NCBI GenBank assembly: GCA_023665245.1
Contig: JAMPEH010000007.1
Span: 26,644-90,643, forward strand
Reading direction: 5' to 3'
Origin: Muribaculaceae bacterium
Lineage (GTDB): Bacteria > Pseudomonadota > Alphaproteobacteria > Rs-D84
Length of the DNA stretch: 64,000 bases
Below are positions 14,750-22,485 of the stretch, piece after piece. Below the pieces are notes generated by a model. It was given only the letters and a program-made list of their open reading frames with translations, was not told where the DNA came from and ran no database searches. Made by a program: the position numbers and the translations under genes. How positions within the stretch are numbered: position 1 is the first letter of the stretch; every line of letters begins with the position of its first letter.

Positions 14750-15643
14750 TTAGCGCGACCATCCGTGTGAAACATACGGATTGATTTTAAATATCACATC
14801 CAGCCAGTTGTTGTTTATAGGCTGAACAAAAGAGTGATTGCTGTTTGGAAACAGTACATATGTAAACAGATGTTTGTTGGGCATTTGTGTCAGCTTTTTA
14901 TATAAATCGTGCAACAGGTCGGCTGGAACCTTGCTGTCGCGGCCACCTGCAACAATCGTCACCGGGAAATTATATTGTTCGATTTCTGTGGTCGTGATGT
15001 TCAGGTTTATTATTTGTTCAAAAAAAGACGGCAATACGGAAATGTATCGCGGCTGTGCCGGCGGTATAAATGGATTTTCAACGCGTATTGGTGTGCGCAT
15101 GAATTCTGCGTCGGATTTGCGCCCGCGATAATAGTTTCTGATTCTGTTAAATCGTTCGTCTGAAATAAATGGCGCAAACAGGGTAATGCGGTCGATGTTT
15201 ATCAGGCGGTTTTGTGCAATTTGCTGATTTATTGCACTGATCGTGCTGACGGCGCCGGCACTGTGTGCGACGATTTGCATTGGCTTTTGTATACTGTATT
15301 TATCAATGATGGTCAGTCCCCGGTCAATCAGATTTATTAATTCGGGCACTGTGTTTTTCTGGGCGGCTTTAAAATTTACGTCATGCTGGAATCGTGCCAA
15401 GAAAGTTTCCAATGTGTAAATGTCAAAATTGTGGCGCAGGCCCCATGTGATAAATTCTTGCATTAATGGTTCTGTTTTACAGTTGCTGGCCATGCCGGGT
15501 ACCAGAATCAGATTGCCACGTGGTGCGTCAGATATTGCATATTTTGTTATATAGCCTGTGGATGCAGTTGGCGTGTCGGATGAATATTTTGTACGCCATT
15601 GGATTGCATGTTCTTTAATATCTGGTGTTATGGTTGTTATCAT
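14750..15643 (-). CDS. Alpha/beta hydrolase (serine esterase/lipase type)
   Basis: This 297-residue protein lacks a signal peptide. It shows an alpha/beta hydrolase layout: LILVPGMASNCKTEP (oxyanion region), nucleophile elbow VAHSAGAVSTI (AHSAG fits AxSxG), acid VAGGRDSKVP, and a His in FPNSNHSFVQP near the C-terminus. It resembles the lysophospholipase-like Hydrolase_4 group, so a lipid ester substrate is plausible but not shown. It has its own start behind a 48-base gap from the exporter gene, on the same strand. tRNA-Ala lies divergently upstream. Confidence 0.75.
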   Translation of the reverse strand: MITTITPDIKEHAIQWRTKYSSDTPTASTGYITKYAISDAPRGNLILVPGMASNCKTEPLMQEFITWGLRHNFDIYTLETFLARFQHDVNFKAAQKNTVPELINLIDRGLTIIDKYSIQKPMQIVAHSAGAVSTISAINQQIAQNRLINIDRITLFAPFISDERFNRIRNYYRGRKSDAEFMRTPIRVENPFIPPAQPRYISVLPSFFEQIINLNITTTEIEQYNFPVTIVAGGRDSKVPADLLHDLYKKLTQMPNKHLFTYVLFPNSNHSFVQPINNNWLDVIFKINPYVSHGWSR

Positions 15644-15801
15644 TTTTTGTTATATTCAGTATATATTAATATGTGTTGCTATATTGTTGCAGGCATTATA
15701 GGTGAAAAATTTATTTCGTCAAGTTTGAATTTTTAATTTGACATCCGGTATAAATATGGATAAAATGCACAGGCCTTTTGATAAGAAAGGTGCAAAGTTT
15801 T

Positions 15802-15877
15802 GGGGTCATAGCTCAGTTGGTAGAGCACCTGCTTTGCAAGCAGGGGGTCGTCAGTTCGAGTCTGATTGGCTCCACCA
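15802..15877 (+). tRNA. tRNA-Ala (anticodon TGC)
   Basis: This 76-base cloverleaf has acceptor GGGGTCA/TGGCTCC, D-arm AGCTCAGTTGGTAGAGC, anticodon stem CCTGC/GCAGG with loop TTTGCAA, T-arm with TTCGAGT, and an encoded CCA. It lies 45 bases before rpsU. Confidence 0.97.
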
Positions 15878-15922
15878 AAATAAAGTTAAACGTGTAAGGT
15901 TTGTTAAAGGGGGTGAAGTCTG

Positions 15923-16129
15923 ATGGTGAAAGTTCTGGTTCGCGATAATAACGTCGAACAGGCATTGCGTGTTGCAAAACGCAAATCACAGAAAGAAGGC
16001 CTGTACCGCGAAATGAAGGAACGTCAGCGTTATGAAAAACCAACAACAAAACGCAAACGTTTGAAAGAAGAAGCCGTGCGTAATGAAAAGAAGCGCCAAT
16101 CGAAACAACGGATGGTATTCGGTTTCTAA
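15923..16129 (+). CDS. rpsU: 30S ribosomal protein S21
   Basis: This 68-residue basic protein begins [20 protein letters not shown] and contains the S21 pattern [21 protein letters not shown]21 sits on the small-subunit platform near the anti-Shine-Dalgarno region. An AAAGGGGG tract precedes the ATG. It is probably read together with the tRNA-Ala just upstream. A strong terminator follows. Confidence 0.97.
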   Translation: MVKVLVRDNNVEQALRVAKRKSQKEGLYREMKERQRYEKPTTKRKRLKEEAVRNEKKRQSKQRMVFGF

Positions 16130-16136
16130 AAAAAAT

Positions 16137-16162
16137 ATTTCCCCACATATGTGGGGATTTTT
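16137..16162 (+). terminator. Terminator of rpsU
   Basis: TTCCCCACATATGTGGGGA plus seven T residues directly follows the stop codon. Confidence 0.85.
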
Positions 16163-16606
16163 TTGTTATAAATATTGATGGTTGGGTGGTATTTAATATC
16201 ATTGTTATTGCGAGGGCGTTAGCCCGTGGCAATCCAGTATTTGTGTGATGGGTAAGTATTAAGTTGGTACACTGTCATGCCGGTGGCGACCGTCATCCAT
16301 TGCCACCATTGTCATTGCGAGCCCATCATGGCGTGGCAATCTATAGATAAAGTGGCAAATTGCATTAATAGACTTGATTGCCACGTCGTTGTCACAGTTG
16401 CGTTTCCGCAACAGATGCCAACTCCTCGCAATGACAGTGTGGTGTGTGGCTGTGGCTAGGCTCTTTGTCATTGCGAGCCCATCAGGGCGTGGCAATCTAT
16501 AGATAAAGTGGCAAATTGTATTAATAAACTGGATTGCCACGTCGTTATTACGGCGATTGCATCGCTGACAACAACTCCTCGCAATGACAGTGCCGGTGTG
16601 GGGTGA
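16147..16606. repeat. Intergenic CATTGCGAG-type repeats, array 1
   Basis: This gap holds two tandem ~130-base elements (about 16309-16439 and 16467-16592). Both start GTCATTGCGAGCCCATCA, contain GTGGCAATCTATAGATAAAG and GATTGCCACGTCGTT, and end CTCCTCGCAATGACAGTG, so each can fold into a long hairpin. A shorter relative lies at 16206-16236. The first 90 bases, starting in the rpsU terminator, are also similar to sequence after rplI (21264-21350), marking a duplicated segment. No gene seen. Confidence 0.75.
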
Positions 16607-16996
16607 TTACTTTTGATTCTGGATTGTTTTGATAAGGGTGCTGCTGATGTCTGGTGTGCGTGGTAAATACACAACACGGCACAAATCAGATAAATTGTCA
16701 AATTTACCGCGCCAATCATCACCCATGACAAATATATCGATATTATATTTTATAATATCATCGCGTTTTTGTTGCCATGTATTTTCTGGGAATATTAAAT
16801 CAACACCACGAACCCCGCCCAGGATTTCGGCCCGCATGTCATACGGCATGTGTGTTTGTTTACCCTTGATACGGTTAAATTCGTCGGTAGACAGGCCGAC
16901 GGCCATCCAATCGCCCAATTGGCGTGCACGTTGCAACAATCGCATATGCCCCCAGTGAAATGTATCAAATGTGCCGTATGTCAGAATGCGTGTCAT
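16607..16996 (-). CDS. Cytidylyltransferase, TagD-like (glycerol-3-phosphate or related)
   Basis: This 129-residue protein is the size of single-domain cytidylyltransferases. It has the nucleotide-binding GTFDTFHWGH motif at residues 8-17 and the RTPDISST motif near residue 110, equivalent to RTxGISTT in TagD. Such enzymes make CDP-glycerol or CDP-alcohols from CTP. Its start overlaps the stop of the LicD-like gene by 4 bases, so it is translationally coupled to it. Together they suggest an activated phospho-alcohol being made and transferred to a surface glycan or protein. The substrate is not readable from the sequence. A truncated paralogue lies at 21479-21526. Confidence 0.8.
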   Translation of the reverse strand: MTRILTYGTFDTFHWGHMRLLQRARQLGDWMAVGLSTDEFNRIKGKQTHMPYDMRAEILGGVRGVDLIFPENTWQQKRDDIIKYNIDIFVMGDDWRGKFDNLSDLCRVVYLPRTPDISSTLIKTIQNQK

Positions 16997-17958
16997 TTGA
17001 TTTCACCTGCGATAAATTTTTTTACGATGTCCAGTTCTTCGTATGGAAATGGCCGGCCAGAGTGTCGCGCAAAATCCGGTTTAAATTCATGCCAGTCGCC
17101 AAATCGTGTGTTCAGCACTGCGTCGACATTATTCGGTGCCGGGAACATATAACCGCAAAATTCGATTTGTCCCAATGGGAAAATCCATTCGTGGCGAAAT
17201 GGTTTACTGTGATAAAAATGCGCGATGCGTTCGGGATATGTTTGCCAGTCGATACCTTCGAATATATCACCATGGTCGGTGTCTGGCGCTTGCCCGTGCA
17301 TAATCATATCGTCACGGATTTTATTGTAATTGGGGTATACACGTGGCGCGTTTGGATCGTTTTTCTGTTCTGGGGGCATTGATGCGCGGATTTCTGATTC
17401 TTGGGTTCGGGCCGCATCCATTGCCGCAATATATTCATCATGAAACGTGCGGTGTTCATCGGTCGTTTCCATATGCTTGTAATAATAATCCCATGGGAAC
17501 AGGTCAACGCAGATGTGCGTGCCAAAAATAACCTTGAATATTCTGCCACTGATGCCCCATGTGGTACGAAATGCGCCATGATTGAATTTTTCGGTTAATA
17601 TTGTGATGGCGCGGTCAAAATCATCGCGCATCAGGCAGATATCCGCATCGTCATCCCATGGGATAAAACCGCCGGTGCGTGCCGCCCCCAATAAATTACC
17701 GTATCCCAAAAAGTATTTAATTCCCGCATCACGCAATACAATATCAATTTGTTTTAATAATTGCAGACATCCGTCCTGTTTTAATTTTAAATGGCCCGTC
17801 GCCGGGGGCAGGGCACTGCAATCAATCGCCATTGCATACAGGCGGGTCATGTGATTGCGCAACATAGATACGGAACTGGTTAAATAGTTTAATTTTGCAT
17901 CAACCGTTTGATAAAAGGTTGATATGTATTTCATTAAATCTTCATTAGTCGGTTGCAT
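16993..17958 (-). CDS. LicD-family phosphotransferase (first copy)
   Basis: This 321-residue protein has the LicD core: KYFLGYGNLLGAARTGGFIP, WDDDADICLMRDDF with the metal-binding DxD region, and later VDLFPWDYYY. LicD proteins transfer phosphocholine or related phospho-alcohols from CDP-alcohols to surface glycans. The N-terminal 60 residues precede the core and look helical. The gene starts 6 bases after a secreted Cys-rich gene and overlaps the TagD-like gene. A close paralogue lies at 21523-22479, with long identical stretches including DIFEGIDWQTYPER. Confidence 0.85.
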   Translation of the reverse strand: MQPTNEDLMKYISTFYQTVDAKLNYLTSSVSMLRNHMTRLYAMAIDCSALPPATGHLKLKQDGCLQLLKQIDIVLRDAGIKYFLGYGNLLGAARTGGFIPWDDDADICLMRDDFDRAITILTEKFNHGAFRTTWGISGRIFKVIFGTHICVDLFPWDYYYKHMETTDEHRTFHDEYIAAMDAARTQESEIRASMPPEQKNDPNAPRVYPNYNKIRDDMIMHGQAPDTDHGDIFEGIDWQTYPERIAHFYHSKPFRHEWIFPLGQIEFCGYMFPAPNNVDAVLNTRFGDWHEFKPDFARHSGRPFPYEELDIVKKFIAGEIK

Positions 17959-17964
17959 GCGAAA

Positions 17965-18828
17965 TTACATACCATAATAACAGTCGTTTGTTAAGTAAAA
18001 AATACCTGTATCGTCCGCATATGGGGCAGAGCCTGGGATATAGCATGCAGTCATATAGTCGTCGCTATTATTGTATGGTGATGATGCAGATGCATAAGGG
18101 CCTTTGTTATATTGGCCATTGAAATGAATGGGGATCCAGAAATCTGCACTGGGGCACTGCAAACATGCTCCATATGGATGATCTTCGTCTGCGGCTTCTT
18201 GGCTGAGATAGTACCCATTTTGACATTTACACCCCCCGTCAAAAATTCCGTTACCACAATTTATAGGTTCTTCTCCGTCATCGCAGATATTGTCGCTTTG
18301 ACCAAACATGCAGACCTGCCATTCCATTGATGTCATGTCTTCACCATAGTCTTCTGATATAGTGGTGTAATATTGTTGCAGTTTGTGGCTGTCTGCTGTA
18401 CTATCACGGTAAGAACTGCAGACGCTATCAATGTCGGCACAGGTATCTGGGTGTATGTTCGGGTTTGGTACTATTGGTGCCCAGCCGTATTGTGTACATA
18501 GCATATATGCTTCGGGAGCATCCAAAAAGGAGGCTTTAGCTTTGACCCCAGCGGATACATTGTATGTAGCGCCACATTCGGTGTTGTCTAATTCTATTCG
18601 TACATTAGAACTGGTCGCAACCCAGCTTCGTGCCTGACTTTCCCATGCACTGGGCCTGTATCCAGTGACAGGAACGCATATATAGCAATCAGCGTTGTTG
18701 TCTGCTACGGCTACGAACTGCATCCAGCCAAAGAGTGTTGCGTTTAATTGTGGGGCGGCCATTGCGGTGCCAATTCTATATGATATCAGCATTGAAATTA
18801 ACAGATAAAAACGATTTATTTTGGCCAT
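17965..18828 (-). CDS. Secreted Cys-rich protein, same family, heads the LicD operon
   Basis: This 287-residue protein has a signal peptide (cleavage near AMA, about residue 24). Its mature chain contains many cysteines and the family C-terminal domain CLQCPSADF, then YMTACYIPG, DDTGIFYL and a terminal NDCYYGM. A CKCQNGYYL segment recalls EGF-like modules in its relatives. It is followed after 6 bases by licD and then the TagD-like gene, so all three should be one transcript. That arrangement suggests the secreted protein is the acceptor or co-factor of the phospho-modification. This is inference from context. Confidence 0.75.
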   Translation of the reverse strand: MAKINRFYLLISMLISYRIGTAMAAPQLNATLFGWMQFVAVADNNADCYICVPVTGYRPSAWESQARSWVATSSNVRIELDNTECGATYNVSAGVKAKASFLDAPEAYMLCTQYGWAPIVPNPNIHPDTCADIDSVCSSYRDSTADSHKLQQYYTTISEDYGEDMTSMEWQVCMFGQSDNICDDGEEPINCGNGIFDGGCKCQNGYYLSQEAADEDHPYGACLQCPSADFWIPIHFNGQYNKGPYASASSPYNNSDDYMTACYIPGSAPYADDTGIFYLTNDCYYGM

Positions 18829-18850
18829 GGTGCGTACCCTACATTCTGTG

Positions 18851-18991
18851 TTTTTTATTAAATCCCGTTCTGGGGAATTTCACACCACAATATGCAGGTG
18901 GCACCCGAAAATACAATTCGGTACTCACATTTTTTTTGCGCACTGAATCAAATCATGCGCACACAGTATATTGCGGGGTTTAGAAGTCCCC
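18851..18991 (-). promoter_or_regulatory. Divergent structured leader upstream of Cys-rich gene 17965
   Basis: On the minus strand it begins GGGGACTTCTAAACCCC, comparable to the GGGACTTAGAAAATCCC of the class II leaders. CAATATAC then pairs with GCATATTG, enclosing hairpins GCGCATGATT...CAGTGCGC and ACCGAA...TTCGGGT. It ends in AAATTCCC...GGGATTTAATAAAAAA, a weak terminator-like hairpin. The class I and II loops are missing, so it is either a third variant or a decayed copy. The 330-base gap to DUF805 holds this and a weak promoter. Confidence 0.5.
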
Positions 18992-19158
18992 AACGCAAAC
19001 ATATTTATTCGCGTCAAAAATATTTTATGTAAATGCGTTTTGTAAATCAAGAACTTTTTATGTGGATTTTTTTTGCGCCGTGTCATGTGGCAATAATGGT
19101 TTGGAAAAAGTATCTTTTGTGATATAATTTTTATCATTGATAACAAAGGAATACAATA

Positions 19159-19644
19159 ATGGCAAAATCTGTAAAATCCAGTGTAAAAAAATCTGTAAAA
19201 CAATCTGGGGCGCCGACCAGTGTAAAATACACAAATATGTTTGCGGCGTATCGCGCGTTTTGGACGCGTGGATATACCGAATGGGCGGGGACATCGTCGT
19301 GTTCTGAATATTGGTGGGCGGCATTGGCAAATGCATTGGTTATCATGATTTTGATTGGATTTTATTGGTGGATGGCGTCGATTGTTGTGACAAATATTGA
19401 TTTATTTGCGTTGTTTGCCGTGTCCAGTGGTATTGGATTGCTGTATTGTCTGGCGGCATTGATTCCGTCGATATCAATGATAAATCGTCGTTTGCATGAT
19501 GGGGGATTTTCATCGTGGTGGATGCTGTTGTATGTGGCGGGTTTCATTCCGTATATAAAGTATCCAGCCGGTATCGTGATGTTGGTATTAATGTTAATGC
19601 CGACCAAGGTTGAAAACAACCCGTATCATGGGTTTAATAAATAG
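19159..19644 (+). CDS. DUF805 membrane protein
   Basis: This 161-residue protein matches DUF805. A Lys/Ser-rich N-terminal tail (about 25 residues) precedes the domain start MFAAYRAFWTRGYTEWAGTS with CSEYWWA. Four hydrophobic helices follow, with the hallmark MINRRLHDGGFSSWW motif between helices 3 and 4. It ends with the typical GFNK-like tail. DUF805 proteins (YhaH-like) are inner-membrane proteins without an assigned reaction. The gene has its own promoter region (TATAAT near 19124) and stands alone. Confidence 0.85.
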   Translation: MAKSVKSSVKKSVKQSGAPTSVKYTNMFAAYRAFWTRGYTEWAGTSSCSEYWWAALANALVIMILIGFYWWMASIVVTNIDLFALFAVSSGIGLLYCLAALIPSISMINRRLHDGGFSSWWMLLYVAGFIPYIKYPAGIVMLVLMLMPTKVENNPYHGFNK

Positions 19645-19663
19645 TTTGTTTTATTTTACGCAC

Positions 19664-19762
19664 CGTCATGCCGTTGCAGAACGGCATCCAGTGTGTTCTG
19701 AATTCCCCTAGTGCTAGGATAGTTGGGGAACACAGTAGACCCCGTTCTTCAACGGGGTGACG
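19664..19762. repeat. MITE-like palindromic repeat, copy 3
   Basis: It starts CGTCATGCCGTTGCAGAACG and ends CGGGGTGACG, with core TGTGTTCTG, CCTAGTGCTAGG and GGGGAACACAGTAGACC. It lies between DUF805 and rpsF. Confidence 0.75.
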
Positions 19763-19868
19763 GTAAAACTCAATAAAAGACTTGATTTTATTAAAAAAAA
19801 CGTCATAATTGGTGGCGTTCCTGCTGGCGACATGGGGTCGTCGGCTGATTAAACCAAAGGACCTTTAT

Positions 19869-20207
19869 ATGGCTTTTTATGAAAGTGTCTTGGTGTTCCG
19901 CCAGGACTTGACCGAACCGCAGGTTAAAGAAAAAGCGGCTAAATTCGCGTCTATTATCAAAGAATTAGGCGGCGATGTAAAATCAACTGAATTTTGGGGC
20001 TTAAAGAACTTGGCCTATATTATTCGTAAAAATCGCAAGGCGCACTATGTCATGATGAACATTGAATTGGATGGTGCCCAGATTACAGAATTGGAACGTC
20101 GCGCACGTATCGACGAAGACGTTATCCGTTTCTTGAACGTTCGTGTTGACGAATTGTCCACAACACCGTCTATCATGATGAAAAAGAATACCGAGGAGGC
20201 AGAATAA
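19869..20207 (+). CDS. rpsF: 30S ribosomal protein S6
   Basis: This 112-residue protein begins [20 protein letters not shown] and has the S6 pattern [20 protein letters not shown], then KAHYVMMNI and a [10 protein letters not shown] strand. S6 binds S18 on the small-subunit platform. ATG 19869 gives the canonical N-terminus. The stop overlaps the rpsR start (TAATG), the usual order rpsF-rpsR-rplI. Confidence 0.97.
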   Translation: MAFYESVLVFRQDLTEPQVKEKAAKFASIIKELGGDVKSTEFWGLKNLAYIIRKNRKAHYVMMNIELDGAQITELERRARIDEDVIRFLNVRVDELSTTPSIMMKKNTEEAE

Positions 20208-20434
20208 TGGCAGTTCGTGCAGCAATTTATCGTAAAAAATCAAACCCTTTAAAGGGCAAGACTATTGATTACAAAGACGTAAAGACATTGGGACATTATA
20301 TCACAGAACGTGGTAAAATTGTGCCGTCGCGTATCAGTGGCGTATCCCAGAAAGATCAACGTGCATTGGCAACCGCCATCAAACGTGCACGGCATTTGGG
20401 GTTATTACCATTTGTTCGCAACAATTTGGGTTAA
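20207..20434 (+). CDS. rpsR: 30S ribosomal protein S18
   Basis: This 75-residue protein contains [20 protein letters not shown] and PSRISGV, then [19 protein letters not shown], the S18 signature. It forms a heterodimer with S6. Its start codon overlaps the rpsF stop, so translation is coupled. Confidence 0.97.
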   Translation: MAVRAAIYRKKSNPLKGKTIDYKDVKTLGHYITERGKIVPSRISGVSQKDQRALATAIKRARHLGLLPFVRNNLG

Positions 20435-20465
20435 AAATTAAATATAACGCACCATCTGTGCGCGT

Positions 20466-20523
20466 TGTGGATGGCTCATGTAGGGCTACTACACTACGCC
20501 ATCCACACCACGTACATCTGGCA
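20466..20523. repeat. Variable-stem, conserved-loop hairpin element, copy 1 (rpsR-rplI gap)
   Basis: An outer stem TGTGGATGG/CCATCCACA encloses CTCATGTAG...CTACACTACG, in which TGTAG and CTACA form an inner stem. A tail CGTACATCTGGCA follows. Two relatives at 53541 and 53641 have other outer-stem bases and an inner stem TGTAC/GTACA, but the same CTCATGTA, ACTACG and CATCTGGCA blocks. Confidence 0.65.
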
Positions 20524-20643
20524 CGTTTTCTTTAATTTTTGGAAAAACAACAAACATTTGGGATTTTTCCCTAACTTTAACCCCCTTCGCCCGTGCTGGC
20601 GCAGGGCACTTCCCCAAAGGGGCAGAATAAAAGGACAGATAAA

Positions 20644-21231
20644 ATGAAAGTTATTTTGACAGAAAAGATTACAAAACTGGGTAATATCGGCGATACAGTC
20701 GAAGTAAAAACGGGTTTCGCACGTAATTACCTGTTGCCGAATAACAAGGCAATGCGTTGGACACGTGAAAATGTTGCATTGTTCGAAGCACAAAAGGCAG
20801 AATTGCAGGCGCGTCAGGAAAAAGCACGTGCAACAGCAGAATCGTTTGTTGATGCGGTAAAGAACGCAAAACTGCACATGATTCGTCAGGCAGGTGATAC
20901 CGGTCAACTGTATGGTTCTGTATCATCCCGCGATATCGCACGTATGCTGAAAGAAATTGCCGGTGTTTCAGTCGAATCGGCCCAGGTTATGTTGGGCAGC
21001 CCGATTAAATCTATCGGTGCATTTGACACAAAAATCGCATTGCATCCAGATGTTATCGTTCCGGTCAAGGTTTATGTTGCCCAGACCCAAGACGAAATTA
21101 ATGCATTGGTTGCAGGCAAGGTTCTGACATTTGGCACCAAAAAGGTTGAAGAAGAGCCAGCAACAGAAGAAGTTGCAGAAGCACCAGTTGCAGATGCCGC
21201 AGAAGAAGCTGTTGCTGCCGAAGCGGAATAA
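20644..21231 (+). CDS. rplI: 50S ribosomal protein L9
   Basis: This 195-residue protein begins MKVILTEKITKLGNIGDTVE and shows VKTGFARNYLLPNNKAM, the L9 N-terminal signature. A central helix and a C-terminal RNA-binding domain follow (LYGSVSSRDIA). The last ~30 residues are a Glu/Ala-rich acidic tail beyond the usual L9 length. ATG 20644 is canonical and preceded by AAAAGGACAG. A terminator follows. Confidence 0.97.
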   Translation: MKVILTEKITKLGNIGDTVEVKTGFARNYLLPNNKAMRWTRENVALFEAQKAELQARQEKARATAESFVDAVKNAKLHMIRQAGDTGQLYGSVSSRDIARMLKEIAGVSVESAQVMLGSPIKSIGAFDTKIALHPDVIVPVKVYVAQTQDEINALVAGKVLTFGTKKVEEEPATEEVAEAPVADAAEEAVAAEAE

Positions 21232-21248
21232 TACATTGTTATTGTGTA

Positions 21249-21281
21249 AAAATCCCCGCCAATCGGTGGGGATTTTTTTGT
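21249..21281 (+). terminator. Terminator of rplI
   Basis: AAAAATCCCCGCC, a short loop and GGTGGGGATTTTTTT follow the stop codon. Confidence 0.85.
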
Positions 21282-21315
21282 TATAAATATTGATGTCTTG
21301 GTGGTGTTTAACATC

Positions 21316-21448
21316 ATTGTCATTGCGAGCAAGCGCTAGCGCAGCGTGGCAATCCATAAATAAAGTGGCAAATTGCATTAATAGACTGGATTGCCACGTC
21401 GTTATTGCAACGATTACATCGCTGACAATAACTCCTCGCAATGACAAA
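21316..21448. repeat. CATTGCGAG-type repeat, array 2
   Basis: The element starts GTCATTGCGAGCAAGCGCTA, contains GTGGCAATCC and TAAAGTGGCAAATTGCATTA, and ends CTCCTCGCAATGACA. It is closely related to the two elements at 16309-16592, and it abuts the truncated TagD-like remnant. Confidence 0.75.
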
Positions 21449-21478
21449 GAGTCTAGGAAGTGCTGGCTTGCGCACTGG

Positions 21479-21526
21479 CCCCCAGTGAAATGTATCAAAT
21501 GTGCCGTATGTCAGGATTCGTGTCAT
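21479..21526 (-). pseudogene. 5' remnant of a TagD-like cytidylyltransferase gene
   Basis: The first 16 codons (MTRILTYGTFDTFHWG) match those of the intact gene at 16996, including overlap with the upstream licD copy. Homology then stops abruptly next to a palindromic repeat, so the catalytic HxGH and everything after it are lost. It is a relic of cassette duplication. Confidence 0.85.
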
Positions 21527-22479
21527 TTGATTTCACCTGCGATAAACTTTTTGACCAGTTCTAATTCTTCGTATTCAAATGGCATTGATGTGTGTCGCGC
21601 AAAGTCTGGACGATATTCATGCCAGTCGCCAAATCGTGTGGTCAGTACTGCATCAATATTATTTGGCGCAGGGAACATATGTCCGCAAAATTCGATTTGA
21701 CCCAATGGGAAAATCCATTCGTAGCGGAACGGTTTATGATGAAAGAAATGCGCCATGCGTTCAGGATATGTTTGCCAGTCGATGCCTTCGAATATATCAC
21801 CGGTTTGGTAGTCTGGGGCGTTGCCATCCATTATTATATCGTCACGTATGTCACAGTAATTATCGTGTGTGGATTGAACAATGGCGTTCGGATTTTGGGT
21901 CAGTAGTTGTTGGTCTGATTCCAATTGGCGTGCGGTATTCATTGCACGAATATATTTGTCGATAAATTCATCACGCATGGTACGGGTGGTCATGCGTTTG
22001 TAATAATAATCCCATGGAAACAAATCGATACAGATTTTATTTGTAAATAAAACCTTGAATATGCCACCGCTGATACCCCATTTGGTGTAAAATTCACCGT
22101 GGTTGAATTTTTCAGTCAATACAGTGACCGCGCGATTAAAATCATCACGCATCAGGCAGATATCAACATCATCGTCCCATGGGATAAATTCGCCGGTGCG
22201 TGCCGCCCCCAATAAATTACCGTATCCCAAGAAGTATTTAATTCCTGCATCGCGCAACACGGTATCCACCATTTTTAACAGGGTCAATGCCCCCAATTGT
22301 TTCAGGCGCAAATGCCCTGTCGCACGTGGAAAATTACAGTCCCCACGCAATACGTATAACCGCGTAATATGATTTTTCAGCATGTTTACGCACCCCGTTA
22401 GATGATTTAACTTGGTATCTGTGGTGCGATAAAATTCTGATACATAGTCAAATAAGTCTGATGATGTTATGTCTTGCAT
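21523..22479 (-). CDS. LicD-family phosphotransferase (second copy)
   Basis: This 318-residue paralogue of the protein at 16993-17958 keeps all core motifs: KYFLGYGNLLGAARTGEFIP, WDDDVDICLMRDDF, IDLFPWDYYYK and DIFEGIDWQTYPER. The two differ mainly at the N-terminus and in a variable region around residues 165-210, suggesting different acceptors or relaxed selection there. It follows a secreted Cys-rich gene after 6 bases. Its own cytidylyltransferase is truncated, so it probably uses CDP-alcohol made by the first copy's partner. Confidence 0.85.
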   Translation of the reverse strand: MQDITSSDLFDYVSEFYRTTDTKLNHLTGCVNMLKNHITRLYVLRGDCNFPRATGHLRLKQLGALTLLKMVDTVLRDAGIKYFLGYGNLLGAARTGEFIPWDDDVDICLMRDDFNRAVTVLTEKFNHGEFYTKWGISGGIFKVLFTNKICIDLFPWDYYYKRMTTRTMRDEFIDKYIRAMNTARQLESDQQLLTQNPNAIVQSTHDNYCDIRDDIIMDGNAPDYQTGDIFEGIDWQTYPERMAHFFHHKPFRYEWIFPLGQIEFCGHMFPAPNNIDAVLTTRFGDWHEYRPDFARHTSMPFEYEELELVKKFIAGEIK

Positions 22480-22485
22480 TTTTTA

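Noticed and set aside
15738..15923. Open reading frame across tRNA-Ala
   Set aside because: It overlaps a complete tRNA cloverleaf and has no plausible protein features.
16259..16606. Short open reading frames within the CATTGCGAG repeats
   Set aside because: They come from repetitive palindromic DNA, and similar readings appear at each copy regardless of strand.
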